Of a stretch of DNA of 64,000 nt, positions 44,341 through 52,998 are shown in pieces (within the stretch, counting starts at the first letter, position 1; the number at the start of each line of letters is the position of its first letter). Source of the stretch: JAUYQR01 sp031415015 (GTDB taxonomy: Bacteria > Pseudomonadota > Alphaproteobacteria > Rhodobacterales > Rhodobacteraceae); NCBI GenBank assembly GCA_031415015.1, contig JANOQT010000136.1:37992-101991 (forward strand), in the 5' to 3' direction. Made by a program: the position numbers and the translations under genes. The notes under the pieces were generated by a model. That model did no database searches, was not told where the DNA came from, and saw only the letters and a program-made list of their open reading frames with translations.

Positions 44341-45369
44341 TCAGTGCCCGCCACAGACCGCACAGTCCGCCCGCCGCTTGATCCCGATCACCCGCGTCTC
44401 GGCATACAGCGCGTCATGGATCATCAGCCGCCCCGCCAGCGTCTCGCCCGCCCCGGTGATGTGCTTGACCGCCTCCATCGCCATCGCAGCCCCGATGATC
44501 CCCGGCAACGGCGCGGCCACACCGGCCTCGGCACAACTTGGCACCAGCCCCGGCGCAGGCCGCACCGGAAAGACGCAGGCATAACACGGCGTCCCCTTCG
44601 CGCTGTCGAACAGGCTCAACTGCCCTTCCCACTGCGTGATCGCTCCGGATATCAACGGCTTGCCCAAGGCCACACAGACCCGGTTCACCAGATACCGCGT
44701 ATCAAAGTTATCCGTCCCGTCCAGCACCAGATCATACTCCGCCACCAACTCCGCCGCGATCTCTTCGGTCAGCCGCCGGGTATAGGGCCGGACCTCAATG
44801 AACGGGTTCAACGCCCGCATCGCCACTTCGGCCGAGGCGACCTTGGCCATCCCGATCCGCTGATCCGCATGAATGATCTGCCGCTGCAGGTTGGAATTCT
44901 CGACCACATCCGGATCAATAACCCCGATCACCCCCACCCCGCTCGCCGCCAGATACAGCAGCGCCGGCGACCCCAGCCCCCCGGCCCCCACCACCAGCAC
45001 CTTCGCCGCGCGCAACCGCTTCTGCCCCGGCCCGCCAATCTCGCGCAGCAGGATATGGCGCGCATAGCGGTCCAGCTCCACCGCCCGGAACGTCCCCACA
45101 GCCCCGACCTCAGGCGCTACCTTCCGCGCCGTCACCAGCCCGAACACCACCCGGTACACCACCACCACCGCCGCCAGCAGCCCGACCACCAGCCAAGCGC
45201 TGAAATCCCCGCCCACGACCCGGCCAAGCGGGTTTTCCACCTGCGACGGCAGATGTATCACCATCAGCGCCGCCCACCAGACCGCCAACCCGACCCAGAC
45301 CGCCAGCCCCCGCCAGCCAAACCACCGCCCCGCGCCCCAGATCGCTGCAAACCCCAACAGCCCGATCAT
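44341..45369 (-). CDS. Membrane-anchored ThiF/MoeB/HesA family adenylyltransferase
   Basis: 342 residues from the ATG at 45369. About three hydrophobic spans occupy residues 1-85 (GLLGFAAIWGAG, WVGLAVWWAALMVIHL, AWLVVGLLAAVVVVYRVVFG); an E1-like domain follows with R-x-x-R in DRYARHILLREIGGPGQ, the ATP loop GAGGLGS near residue 128, LDGTDNFDTRYLVN, and zinc cysteines in CYAC and CAVC. It should adenylate the C-terminus of MoaD or ThiS-like proteins for molybdopterin or thiamine synthesis. The membrane anchor is unusual. Follows dut by 10 bases. Confidence 0.85.
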   Translation of the reverse strand: MIGLLGFAAIWGAGRWFGWRGLAVWVGLAVWWAALMVIHLPSQVENPLGRVVGGDFSAWLVVGLLAAVVVVYRVVFGLVTARKVAPEVGAVGTFRAVELDRYARHILLREIGGPGQKRLRAAKVLVVGAGGLGSPALLYLAASGVGVIGVIDPDVVENSNLQRQIIHADQRIGMAKVASAEVAMRALNPFIEVRPYTRRLTEEIAAELVAEYDLVLDGTDNFDTRYLVNRVCVALGKPLISGAITQWEGQLSLFDSAKGTPCYACVFPVRPAPGLVPSCAEAGVAAPLPGIIGAAMAMEAVKHITGAGETLAGRLMIHDALYAETRVIGIKRRADCAVCGGH

Positions 45370-45379
45370 TCCCGCACTC

Positions 45380-45847
45380 TCATGACCGCCCGGTGGACCC
45401 AAAGCCCCCTTCGCCCCGTGTGGTATCGCCCAAAGCCTGCACCACCTCGAACGCCACCTGCACCACCGGCGCCACGATCATCTGCGCAATCCGGTCGCCG
45501 TGCCGCACCGTGTAAGCCTCGGCCCCAAGGTTGATCAAAGCCACCCCCAGGGGCCCCCGGTAATCGCTGTCGATGGTGCCCGGCGTGTTCGGCAAGGTGA
45601 TCCCGTGATTCAGCGCCAGACCTGACCGAGGCCGGATCTGCATTTCATAGCCCTCAGGGATTTCCACCCGGATCCCCGTCGCCACGATCCGCCGCTGCAT
45701 CGGAGCCAACACGACACCCGCCGCCCGCTCCTCTGGCAAAAGGTTGGCGCGGATGTCCGCCCCCGCTGCCCCCGCCGTCTCATAGGCAGGCAAGGGCAAC
45801 TGCCGGTCCGCCCAGTCTTCCCACATAACCCTCAGCACCGGACGCAT
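45380..45847 (-). CDS. dut: Deoxyuridine 5'-triphosphate nucleotidohydrolase
   Basis: 155-residue trimeric dUTPase; hydrolyses dUTP to dUMP and PPi, keeping uracil out of DNA. Conserved motifs are seen: AGADIRANL (motif 1), RPRSGLALNHGI (motif 2), GTIDSDYRGPLGV (motif 3), GDRIAQMIV (motif 4) and GGFGSTGR (motif 5). ATG at 45847; the frame extends upstream but overlaps the module copy after coaBC. It is between coaBC and the ThiF-like gene on the same strand, a usual alphaproteobacterial order. Confidence 0.96.
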   Translation of the reverse strand: MRPVLRVMWEDWADRQLPLPAYETAGAAGADIRANLLPEERAAGVVLAPMQRRIVATGIRVEIPEGYEMQIRPRSGLALNHGITLPNTPGTIDSDYRGPLGVALINLGAEAYTVRHGDRIAQMIVAPVVQVAFEVVQALGDTTRGEGGFGSTGRS

Positions 45848-45855
45848 CGCATCCC

Positions 45856-45888
45856 CTTTTTCTGTTCCAAAATATCCCCGCCGGAGGC
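45856..45888 (-). repeat. Intergenic tail module, copy d
   Basis: Minus strand: GCCTCCGGCGGGGATATTTT, then GGAACAGAAAAAG. Lies between the coaBC stop and the dut start. The upstream hairpin is weak (GGAAGCCTCC) compared with copies a-c. Confidence 0.55.
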
Positions 45889-45902
45889 TTCCCAGACCAG
45901 CC

Positions 45903-47096
45903 TCAAGCCAAAGCCCCGGCAATCCGCGCCGCCAGCCGCCGCGCCACCTCAGCCTTCGCCATCCGGGGCCAGACCTCTGCTCCTGCGTCCGAAATCAACA
46001 CCACCGCATTCTCCGCGCCGCCCATGATCCCGGTCCCCGCCGACACGTCGTTGGCGACAATCCAGTCACAGCCCTTGCGCAGCCGCTTGGCCGTCGCATG
46101 CGCCACCACGTCATCGGTTTCCGCCGCGAACCCCACGATCAGCCGGGGCCGCGCCGGCCCGTTGGCCACCAAAGCCAGAATGTCCGGGTTCTGAGCAAAT
46201 TCCAGCACCGGAGCCTTGCCCGACCCGTCCTTCTTCATCTTGTGACCGCTGGCATTGGCCACCCGCCAATCCGCCACCGCCGCCGCCATCACCGCCGCAT
46301 CGGCTGGCAGCGCCGCCTGAACCGCCGCCGCCATCGCGGCAGCCGTCTCCACCGCAACCACTGTCACCCCCACCGGCGCGGGCACGCTCGCAGGCCCGGT
46401 CACAAACGTTACCCGCGCCCCCAGATCGCGCAGCGCTGCTGCAATCGCCGTCCCCTGCGCGCCCGAAGACCGGTTCGCAATATACCGCACCGGGTCAATC
46501 GGCTCATGCGTCGGGCCCGAAGTCACCAAAACATGCCGCCCCGCCAACGGCCCGCCGCCAAGCGCCGCCCCAACAGCCGCCACAATTTCCGCCGGTTCGG
46601 CCATCCGCCCCGGCCCATACTCGCCGCAAGCCATCTCGCCCTCGTTCGGGCCGACCACCTGCACCCCGTCGCCGCGCAGCACCGCGATGTTGCGCTGTGT
46701 CGCGGGATGATCCCACATCCGCACATTCATCGCCGGGGCCACCAGAACCCGCTTGTCCGTCGCCAAAAGCAGGGTCGAAGCCAGATCATCCGCCCGCCCC
46801 CCCGCCATCTTCGCCATCAGGTCCGCCGTCGCCGGGGCCACCACCAAAAGGTCAGCGGCGCGCGACAGCTGGATGTGCCCCATCTCGGCTTCATCGGTCA
46901 GGTCGAACAAATCGGTGTAAACCTTCGCCCCCGCCAAAGCGCTCACCGACAAGGGCGTGACAAACTCCGCCCCCGCCCGCGTCAGGACCGGCGTCACCGA
47001 TGCCTCGGCCTTCTGCAAAAGCCGGATCAGTTCCAGTGCCTTGTAGGCCGCGATCCCGCCACCGATGATCAGCAGTATCCGTTTCCCGGCCAGCAT
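45903..47096 (-). CDS. coaBC: Bifunctional phosphopantothenoylcysteine decarboxylase/phosphopantothenate-cysteine ligase
   Basis: Two successive steps of coenzyme A synthesis. 397 residues from the ATG at 47096. The N-terminal CoaC flavoprotein (about 1-185) has GGGIAAYKALELIRLL, the H-x-L segment MGHIQLSRAAD and APAMNVRMWDHPATQRNI; the C-terminal CoaB part (about 190-395) has VTSGPTHEPIDPVRYIANRS and MAAAVADWRVANASGHKMKK. Length typical. Upstream comes rpoH, downstream dut on the same strand. Confidence 0.96.
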   Translation of the reverse strand: MLAGKRILLIIGGGIAAYKALELIRLLQKAEASVTPVLTRAGAEFVTPLSVSALAGAKVYTDLFDLTDEAEMGHIQLSRAADLLVVAPATADLMAKMAGGRADDLASTLLLATDKRVLVAPAMNVRMWDHPATQRNIAVLRGDGVQVVGPNEGEMACGEYGPGRMAEPAEIVAAVGAALGGGPLAGRHVLVTSGPTHEPIDPVRYIANRSSGAQGTAIAAALRDLGARVTFVTGPASVPAPVGVTVVAVETAAAMAAAVQAALPADAAVMAAAVADWRVANASGHKMKKDGSGKAPVLEFAQNPDILALVANGPARPRLIVGFAAETDDVVAHATAKRLRKGCDWIVANDVSAGTGIMGGAENAVVLISDAGAEVWPRMAKAEVARRLAARIAGALA

Positions 47097-47162
47097 GTGC
47101 TCTCCTCCACGTCGCGGGACGTTAGGCCGCGACAGAGGCAAACTCAACTGGCACAAGTAAGC

Positions 47163-47200
47163 CATTTCATCTTGGCAAAAATATCCCCGCGCGGCGCGCG
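47163..47200 (-). repeat. Intergenic tail module, copy e
   Basis: Minus strand: GCGCGGGGATATTTTTGCC followed by AAGATGAAATGGC, in the gap between rpoH and coaBC. Same consensus as copies a-d. Confidence 0.5.
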
Positions 47201-47225
47201 CCGAGCCAAGCGGCAATGCCGCGCA

Positions 47226-47261
47226 GGCGAGACAAAGGCTTGCGGCGGAACGCCGCTCCGC
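47226..47261 (-). repeat. GC-rich interspersed inverted-repeat element, copy 3
   Basis: GGCGAGAC-AAAGGCT-TGCGGCGG-A-ACGCCGCTCCGC, just after the rpoH stop. Closest relative of copy 1 at 11517-11552, which is in the opposite orientation. Confidence 0.55.
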
Positions 47262-47284
47262 AAGATCACCGCCGACAGCGTCCC

Positions 47285-48163
47285 TTACTGCAGAAAGTGA
47301 TGCACTTCGCGGGTTTGCGTCTCAAGGCTGCGCCGCATCTTGGCGAATGCCGCCACTTCCAGCTGCCGCACCCGCTCTTTTGACAGACCCAGCTCCTGAC
47401 CCAGACTTTCCAGCGTCCGGCCCTCGTCGCGCAGCTTGCGCTCGGCCACGATGAACCGTTCGCGCGGGTTCAGCGATTGCATGGCCTTGACCAGCCAGGT
47501 GCGCAGATGCGCCGCGTCATGCACGCCCTCCACGGCTTCGGCCGCCTGCACGCCGTCATCCTCCAGCGCATCGATCCATTCGCGCCCGTCGTCTTCCGAC
47601 GATTGCGTCGCGTTCAGCGAATAGTCAGACCCCGACAACCGGCCTTCCATCATCTCCACATCGCCCAGCGACACGCCCACCTCGGCGGCGACCATCTGTC
47701 GCAGCTGGTGCTGGTCCAGCGTCTCGCCGCGTTGCGAGGCTTCACGCTCCAGCTTGGCCTGTACCCGGCGCAGGTTGAAAAACAGCGACTTCTGGCTGCT
47801 GGTGGACCCGGTCCGCACCATCGACCAGTTGCGCATCACGTAATCCTGGATCGACGCCTTGATCCACCACACCGCGTAGGTCGAAAACCGCACGCCGCGA
47901 TCCGGATCGAACTTGTCGGCCGCCTTCATCAGGCCCAGCGACGCCTCCTGGATCAGATCATTCATCGGCGCGCCATACCTGCGGAACTTCGACGCCATCG
48001 AAATCGCCAGCCGCATGTAGGCGGTGATCAGCCGGTGCAACGCCGCCTCGTCGCGCTGGTCGCGCCAGGCATAGGCCAGCCGCAATTCGGTTTCCGCATC
48101 CAGAAGTTCCGCCTTCATCGCTTGGCGGGACATCGTTTGGTCGTTATATCCGTCAAGTGCCAT
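47285..48163 (-). CDS. rpoH: RNA polymerase sigma-32 factor, RpoHII-like
   Basis: Sigma-70 family heat/oxidative-stress sigma factor of 292 residues; ATG at 48163 after GGAGG. Region 2: DLIQEASLGLMKAADKFDPD, RFSTYAVWWIKASIQDYVMR; region 3 with the RpoH box-like segment SSQKSLFFNLRRVQAKL; region 4: LNPRERFIVAERKL and LGLSKERVRQLEVAAFAKMR. By remembered similarity it is closer to the RpoHII paralogue of Rhodobacter, which handles singlet-oxygen stress, than to RpoHI. Divergent from cobU. Confidence 0.93.
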   Translation of the reverse strand: MALDGYNDQTMSRQAMKAELLDAETELRLAYAWRDQRDEAALHRLITAYMRLAISMASKFRRYGAPMNDLIQEASLGLMKAADKFDPDRGVRFSTYAVWWIKASIQDYVMRNWSMVRTGSTSSQKSLFFNLRRVQAKLEREASQRGETLDQHQLRQMVAAEVGVSLGDVEMMEGRLSGSDYSLNATQSSEDDGREWIDALEDDGVQAAEAVEGVHDAAHLRTWLVKAMQSLNPRERFIVAERKLRDEGRTLESLGQELGLSKERVRQLEVAAFAKMRRSLETQTREVHHFLQ

Positions 48164-48229
48164 GACAACCTCCAGAGCCACAGTCCGCGGCAGGCCCGCC
48201 CGTTCATATAAATTCTACGGAGCATCCGC

Positions 48230-48781
48230 GTGACCGGATCACTCTCCCCTACGCCTTTTTCGCTGCCCGCCCTCAGCCTCATCATCGGTGGCGCGCGGTC
48301 GGGCAAATCCGCCTTCGCCGAAGGCTTGATCACCGCCACCACCCGCCCCCGCCGCTACATCGCCACCGCCGAAGCCTGGGACGACGAGATGCGCGACCGG
48401 ATCGCCCGCCACCGCACCGACCGCGGCCCCGCATGGACCACCGTGGAGGCCCCCCTGCACCTCGCTACCGCCCTTGGCCACGCGGCACCAAACGAGGCGG
48501 TGCTGATCGACTGCGCCACCCTCTGGCTCACCAATCACCTGCTCGCAAACCACGATCTTGACCATCAAACCGCCGCCCTGCTGACCGCGCTGCACACCTG
48601 CGCCGCCCCCGTCATCATGGTCACCAACGAAACCGGATGGGGAATCGTTCCCGACAACGCCCTCGCCCGCAAATTCCGCGATGCACAGGGCCGGCTCAAT
48701 CAGACCCTCGCCGCTCAGGCGCAACTGGTTGTCACCGTCATCGCCGGCTTGCCGCTGACGCTCAAAGGCCAGCTGCCATGA
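48230..48781 (+). CDS. cobU: Adenosylcobinamide kinase / adenosylcobinamide-phosphate guanylyltransferase
   Basis: CobU/CobP enzyme of cobalamin nucleotide-loop assembly: phosphorylates adenosylcobinamide then adds GMP. 183 residues with GTG start at 48230 after CGGAG. P-loop GGARSGKSAFAEGL, then YIATAEAWDDEMRDRIARHR with the guanylylated His region, and VTNETGWGIVPDNALARKFR. A cobalamin riboswitch is not evident upstream. Stop overlaps the next start as ATGA. Confidence 0.94.
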   Translation: MTGSLSPTPFSLPALSLIIGGARSGKSAFAEGLITATTRPRRYIATAEAWDDEMRDRIARHRTDRGPAWTTVEAPLHLATALGHAAPNEAVLIDCATLWLTNHLLANHDLDHQTAALLTALHTCAAPVIMVTNETGWGIVPDNALARKFRDAQGRLNQTLAAQAQLVVTVIAGLPLTLKGQLP

Positions 48782-49353
48782 CCCGGTTCTGGTGGGTCCG
48801 CCACGGCCCGACGCATGCAAAGGCGATGACCGGCTGGCGCGACATCCCCGCCGATCTGTCCGACACCGCCGCAATCGCCCGCCTGAACGCCCACCTGCCC
48901 GCCCCAGCCGCCATCGTCTCCTCCGACCTGATCCGCGCCACCGCCACTGCCGACGCGCTGACCCCCGGACGCCACCGCCTGCCCCACCTCGTTGCCCTGC
49001 GAGAGATCAACTTCGGCGACTGGGACGGCAAACTCTGGTCCGAAATCGCCGAAACCCACCCCACCCTCTCCCGCCTGTACTGGGACCAACCCGGCGACCA
49101 CGCCCCCCCGAACGGCGAAAGCTGGAATGCCGCCGCCGCCCGCGCGACCGCCGCCACCGACACCCTCCTTACCCGAACCGCAGGCGACCTCATCCTCGTC
49201 GCGCATTTCGGGATCATCCTGACGCAACTGGCCCGCGCCCTCGACATCCCCCCGCAGCAGGCCCTGTCGCACCGGATCGACCCGCTGTCGGTCACCTGCC
49301 TGGCGCATGACGGCACCCGCTGGCACGCGGACAGCATCAATCACCTTCCGTGA
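48778..49353 (+). CDS. Histidine phosphatase family protein, CobC-like
   Basis: 191 residues beginning MTRFWWVRHGPTHAKAMTGW, whose RHG motif is the phosphohistidine site of the phosphoglycerate mutase superfamily. REINFGDWDGKLWSEI is the E-x-x-x-G-x-W-x-G segment and DLILVAHFGIILTQL carries the second catalytic His. ATGA coupling to cobU suggests alpha-ribazole phosphatase (CobC), the late cobalamin step. Function inferred from the coupling rather than from specific residues. Confidence 0.85.
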   Translation: MTRFWWVRHGPTHAKAMTGWRDIPADLSDTAAIARLNAHLPAPAAIVSSDLIRATATADALTPGRHRLPHLVALREINFGDWDGKLWSEIAETHPTLSRLYWDQPGDHAPPNGESWNAAAARATAATDTLLTRTAGDLILVAHFGIILTQLARALDIPPQQALSHRIDPLSVTCLAHDGTRWHADSINHLP

Positions 49354-49432
49354 TGCCATCCCGCACAAATCATCGCTTTCCCCCGCACGAACCCGCAGGC
49401 CATATGCCGCGACCCAACCAAGGACAGCCCCA

Positions 49433-50305
49433 ATGACCTATGATCTCGTGATCGGCGACCGCGGCTATTCCAGCTGGTCCCTGCGCGGCTGGCTTCTGTT
49501 CGACGCCTTCGGGATCCCCGTCAAATGCCACACCGCCCGCCTGTACACCGACGAACTGGCTACCGTGCTGAAAGACTACTTCCCCGCCCGCACCGCCCCC
49601 ACGATGCGCACGCCCGACGGCACGGTCGTCGCTGAGACCATCGCCATCGCCGAGGAACTGGCCACCCGCCACCCCGAGGCCAACCTGTGGCCCGCAGACC
49701 CCCACGCCCGCGCCACCGCCCGCGTCCTCGCGGCCGAAATGCACGCAGGCTTCACCGCCCTGCGCTCGCATTGCCCGATGAACCTGCGCGTCAGCTACAC
49801 CGATTGCGCCCCGCCGCCGCAGGTGCTGGCAGACCTTTCGCGCCTTGAAACCCTTTGGTCCTGGGCCCGCAGCACCACTAATTCCAGCACGCCCTGGCTT
49901 TGTGGCAATTACTCCGCCGCAGACGCCTTCTTCGCCCCGGTCGCCGCCCGCATCGCCGGCTACAACCTGCCGGTCAGCCCGGATGCGATGATCTACGTCA
50001 ACGCCCACCTTGCACATCCGTCCTTCCGCCGCTGGCGCGCCATGGGCATGATCGACGGCGCCGATCAGGACTTTTACCGCCGTGACTACCCGCGCCGCGA
50101 CTGGCCCGGCCCGGTCCGCCTGCCCGCCCGCGCCGTGGATGGCACCGATGCGGAAAACACCGCCTGCCCCTATTCCGGCAAATCCATCACCCACACGCTG
50201 GAACTTTACGGACGCCGCTTCGGCTTCTGCAACGCCTTCTGCCGCGACAAGACCGTGGCCGATGCCGAGGCGTGGCCAAAGTTCATGGCTCTTTACCACT
50301 CGTAA
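49433..50305 (+). CDS. Glutathione S-transferase with a C-terminal cysteine-rich YHS-like tail
   Basis: 290 residues, ATG at 49433. The N-terminal thioredoxin-fold domain has YSSWSLRGWLLFDAFG, where the serines are in the catalytic GSH position, and GTVVAETIAIAEELATRHP as the glutathione-binding E-T/S. A helical GST-C domain follows. The last 50 residues (ACPYSGKSITHTLELYGRRF, FCNAFCRDKT) resemble a YHS/TRASH metal-binding module, an addition absent from standard GSTs. Substrate unknown. Confidence 0.85.
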   Translation: MTYDLVIGDRGYSSWSLRGWLLFDAFGIPVKCHTARLYTDELATVLKDYFPARTAPTMRTPDGTVVAETIAIAEELATRHPEANLWPADPHARATARVLAAEMHAGFTALRSHCPMNLRVSYTDCAPPPQVLADLSRLETLWSWARSTTNSSTPWLCGNYSAADAFFAPVAARIAGYNLPVSPDAMIYVNAHLAHPSFRRWRAMGMIDGADQDFYRRDYPRRDWPGPVRLPARAVDGTDAENTACPYSGKSITHTLELYGRRFGFCNAFCRDKTVADAEAWPKFMALYHS

Positions 50306-50349
50306 ACCATTCCGCCCTACCCGTTAACCAAGCTTAACCGGGGGCAGGG

Positions 50350-51864
50350 ATGATCGCACGGGCCTACACTGTGGCCTTCGAAGGCGTCGAGGCGCGCATT
50401 GTCGAAGTGCAATGCGCCCTCTCTGCCGGGGTGCCTGCCTTCAACCTTGTCGGCCTGCCTGACAAAGCGGTGTCAGAGGCAAAGGAACGCGTCCGCGCCG
50501 CCCTGCAATCCATGTCCATTGCTCTGCCGTCAAAGCGCATCACCATCAACCTCTCGCCCGCCGACCTGCCTAAGGAAGGCTCGCATTTCGATCTGCCCAT
50601 CGCCCTTGCCCTCCTCGCCGCGCTCGACATCATCCCCCGCGACGAGGTGGAGGGCGTGGTGGCCCTTGGTGAATTGTCGCTCGACGGTCGCCTGATGCCG
50701 GTGATTGGTGCCCTGCCCGCCGCGATGGCCGCCGCGGTTGAGGACCGCACCCTGCTGTGCCCCAAGGCCTGCGGGGCCGAAGCGGCCTGGGTCGGTGCGA
50801 CCGAGGTTTTCGCCGCCGCGTCGCTGGAAGAGGTGGTCCGCCACTACACCGGCCAATCCCCCCTGTCGCCCGCCGAGGCGGGCGAGGTGTTGCCCCCCGA
50901 TTTCAGCCGCGATTTCAGCGAGGTAAAGGGCCAGGAACGCGCCAAACGTGCGCTGGAGATTGCCGCTGCGGGCCGCCATCACGCGCTGCTGATCGGCACC
51001 CCCGGATCGGGAAAGTCCATGCTGGCGGCGCGCTTGCCCAGCATCCTGCCACCGCTGACCGCGACCGAGGCGCTGGAAACCTCGATGATCCATTCCCTCG
51101 CCGGGCTCCTGTCCGAAGGCGGCATCTCGCGGCAGCGCCCGTTCCGCGAACCGCACCATACCGCCTCGATGGCCGCGATCGTCGGGGGTGGCAAAGGCGC
51201 GAAACCGGGCGAGATCAGCCTTGCCCACAACGGTGTGCTGTTCCTCGACGAGTTCCCCGAATTCCCCCGCGCCGTGCTGGAAACCCTGCGCCAGCCCATC
51301 GAGACCGGCACCGTCATGGTCGCCCGCGCCAACGCCCATATCCGCTATCCCTGCCGGTTCCTGCTGATCGCCGCCGCCAACCCCTGCAAATGCGGCTACC
51401 TGTCTGACCCGGCCCGCGCCTGCGCCCGCGTGCCCCTGTGCGGCGAGGATTATCTTGGCCGCATCTCCGGCCCGCTGATGGATCGGTTCGACCTGCGGGT
51501 CGAGGTGCCGCCCGTCGCCTATTCCGACCTTGATCTGCCCGCGTCCGGCGAATCCTCTGCCACAGTGTCCGCGCGCGTCGCCACAGCGCGGGGCGTGCAG
51601 GCGGACCGTTTTGCCGACCACCCTGACGCCCGCGTCAACGCCGATCTGGAAGGATCGCTGCTGGAACAGGTGGCCACGCCTGACAGCGAAGGCAAAGCCC
51701 TGATTGCCCGCGTCGCCGAACGCTTCGGCCTGTCCGCGCGGGGCTATCACCGCGTGCTGCGGGTGGCGCGCACGATTGCCGATCTTGCGGGGTCAGAGCA
51801 GGTCCGCGTTCCCCATGTCGCCGAGGCAGTCAGTTTCCGGCTGGCGGTGGGGGCAAAGGGTTAG
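50350..51864 (+). CDS. yifB: YifB family Mg chelatase-like AAA ATPase (ComM)
   Basis: 504 residues. N-terminal ChlI-type lon-like domain (GVPAFNLVGLPDKAVSEAKE, LSPADLPKEGSHFDLPIALA), central AAA domain with Walker A GTPGSGKS at 216-223 and Walker B NGVLFLDEFPEF, and a C-terminal Mg-chelatase part with PCKCGYLSDPARACARVP cysteines. ComM in naturally competent bacteria is a hexameric branch-migration helicase that promotes integration of donor DNA; in others its role is unclear. Confidence 0.95.
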   Translation: MIARAYTVAFEGVEARIVEVQCALSAGVPAFNLVGLPDKAVSEAKERVRAALQSMSIALPSKRITINLSPADLPKEGSHFDLPIALALLAALDIIPRDEVEGVVALGELSLDGRLMPVIGALPAAMAAAVEDRTLLCPKACGAEAAWVGATEVFAAASLEEVVRHYTGQSPLSPAEAGEVLPPDFSRDFSEVKGQERAKRALEIAAAGRHHALLIGTPGSGKSMLAARLPSILPPLTATEALETSMIHSLAGLLSEGGISRQRPFREPHHTASMAAIVGGGKGAKPGEISLAHNGVLFLDEFPEFPRAVLETLRQPIETGTVMVARANAHIRYPCRFLLIAAANPCKCGYLSDPARACARVPLCGEDYLGRISGPLMDRFDLRVEVPPVAYSDLDLPASGESSATVSARVATARGVQADRFADHPDARVNADLEGSLLEQVATPDSEGKALIARVAERFGLSARGYHRVLRVARTIADLAGSEQVRVPHVAEAVSFRLAVGAKG

Positions 51865-51996
51865 AGCGGTCCGAAATCCTTGGATGCGGCCTGCGCCAAC
51901 CGGCTGCATAAACGCGCCGAGACGTTAACAAAGTCCTAATTTGGACTGGTCAAGCCATTGAATTCATTGACCCGAAAATTTGTCCACGCGTGGACA

Positions 51997-52941
51997 TCAC
52001 ATCCCCCGCTTCGCCTCGATGACTTCCCAGATCCGCTGCGCCGCATTGGTCCCGTCAAACCGCTCCAGCTCCTGTATCCCCGTGGGCGAGGTCACGTTAA
52101 TCTCGGTCAGCCAGTCCCCGATCACGTCGATGCCGACGAAAATCTGCCCCTTCTCCTTCAGCACCGGCCCGATCCGGCGGCAGATTTCCCGATCCCGCTC
52201 TGTCAGCCCCACCTTCTCCGGCCGCCCCCCTGCATGCATGTTCGACCGGGTCTCTCCCGCCTGCGGCACCCGGTTGATCGCCCCCACCGCCTCGCCATCC
52301 ACCAGGATCACCCGCTTGTCCCCTTTCGAGACGTCCGGCAGGAACTTCTGCACGATCAACGGCTCGTGGTTGATCCCCATGAACAGCTCATGCAGGCTGG
52401 CGAGGTTCCTGTCATTCGGGTCCAGCCGGAACACCCCCGCGCCCCCGTTCCCATACAGCGGCTTCAGGATGATATCCCCATGCCGCGCCTTGAACGCCCG
52501 GATCGTCGCCAGATCGCGGGCAATGGCCGTGGGCGGGGTCAGGTCGGGGAACTGCAGCACCAGCAATTTCTCCGGGCTGTTTCTGACCCAGAAGGGATCG
52601 TTCACCACCAGCGTCTTGGGATGGATCATCTCCAGCAGATGCGTTGTGGTGATGTAGCCCATGTCGAATGGCGGATCCTGCCGCAGCCAGACCACGTCCA
52701 TCTCTCCCAGATCAACCTCGGTCTCTTCGCCGTAGCTGACGTGATTGTCCACCTCGCGCCGCACCTCGATAGGCCAGCCCCGTGCCACGACACGGCCTTC
52801 GACAAAGGCCAGCCGGTCCGGCGTGTAGAAGAACAGCGAGTGCCCCCGCCCCTGCGCCTCCAGCGCTATCCGGAACGTGCTGTCCCCGTTGATGTTGACC
52901 GACCCGATCGGGTCCATCTGCAGGGCGACCTTGAGGGGCAT
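51997..52941 (-). CDS. gshB: Glutathione synthetase
   Basis: Joins gamma-glutamylcysteine and glycine with ATP (ATP-grasp). 314 residues from the ATG at 52941. N-terminal MPLKVALQMDPIGSVNINGD, conserved WLRQDPPFDMGYITTTHLLE, ATP-grasp loop ILKPLYGNGGAGVFRL and C-terminal FVGIDVIGDWLTEINVTSPT. Follows yraN by 57 bases on the same strand, a usual alphaproteobacterial order after rsmI-yraN. Confidence 0.96.
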   Translation of the reverse strand: MPLKVALQMDPIGSVNINGDSTFRIALEAQGRGHSLFFYTPDRLAFVEGRVVARGWPIEVRREVDNHVSYGEETEVDLGEMDVVWLRQDPPFDMGYITTTHLLEMIHPKTLVVNDPFWVRNSPEKLLVLQFPDLTPPTAIARDLATIRAFKARHGDIILKPLYGNGGAGVFRLDPNDRNLASLHELFMGINHEPLIVQKFLPDVSKGDKRVILVDGEAVGAINRVPQAGETRSNMHAGGRPEKVGLTERDREICRRIGPVLKEKGQIFVGIDVIGDWLTEINVTSPTGIQELERFDGTNAAQRIWEVIEAKRGM

Positions 52942-52998
52942 GGCTGTCTCCACTTGGCTGAGGCGCCCTTGATGGCGCAACCAGCGAGGAGATGCAAT

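Noticed and set aside
44341..45369. Idea that the E1-like gene plus LAS peptidase is a ubiquitin-like defence system (CBASS/Bil type)
   Set aside because: No ubiquitin-like, E2-like or JAB-domain gene is present, and the neighbours are coaBC and dut; a MoeB-type housekeeping role is simpler.
48164..48229. Cobalamin riboswitch before cobU
   Set aside because: The gap to rpoH is only 66 bases, too short for the aptamer, and no B12-box sequence is visible.
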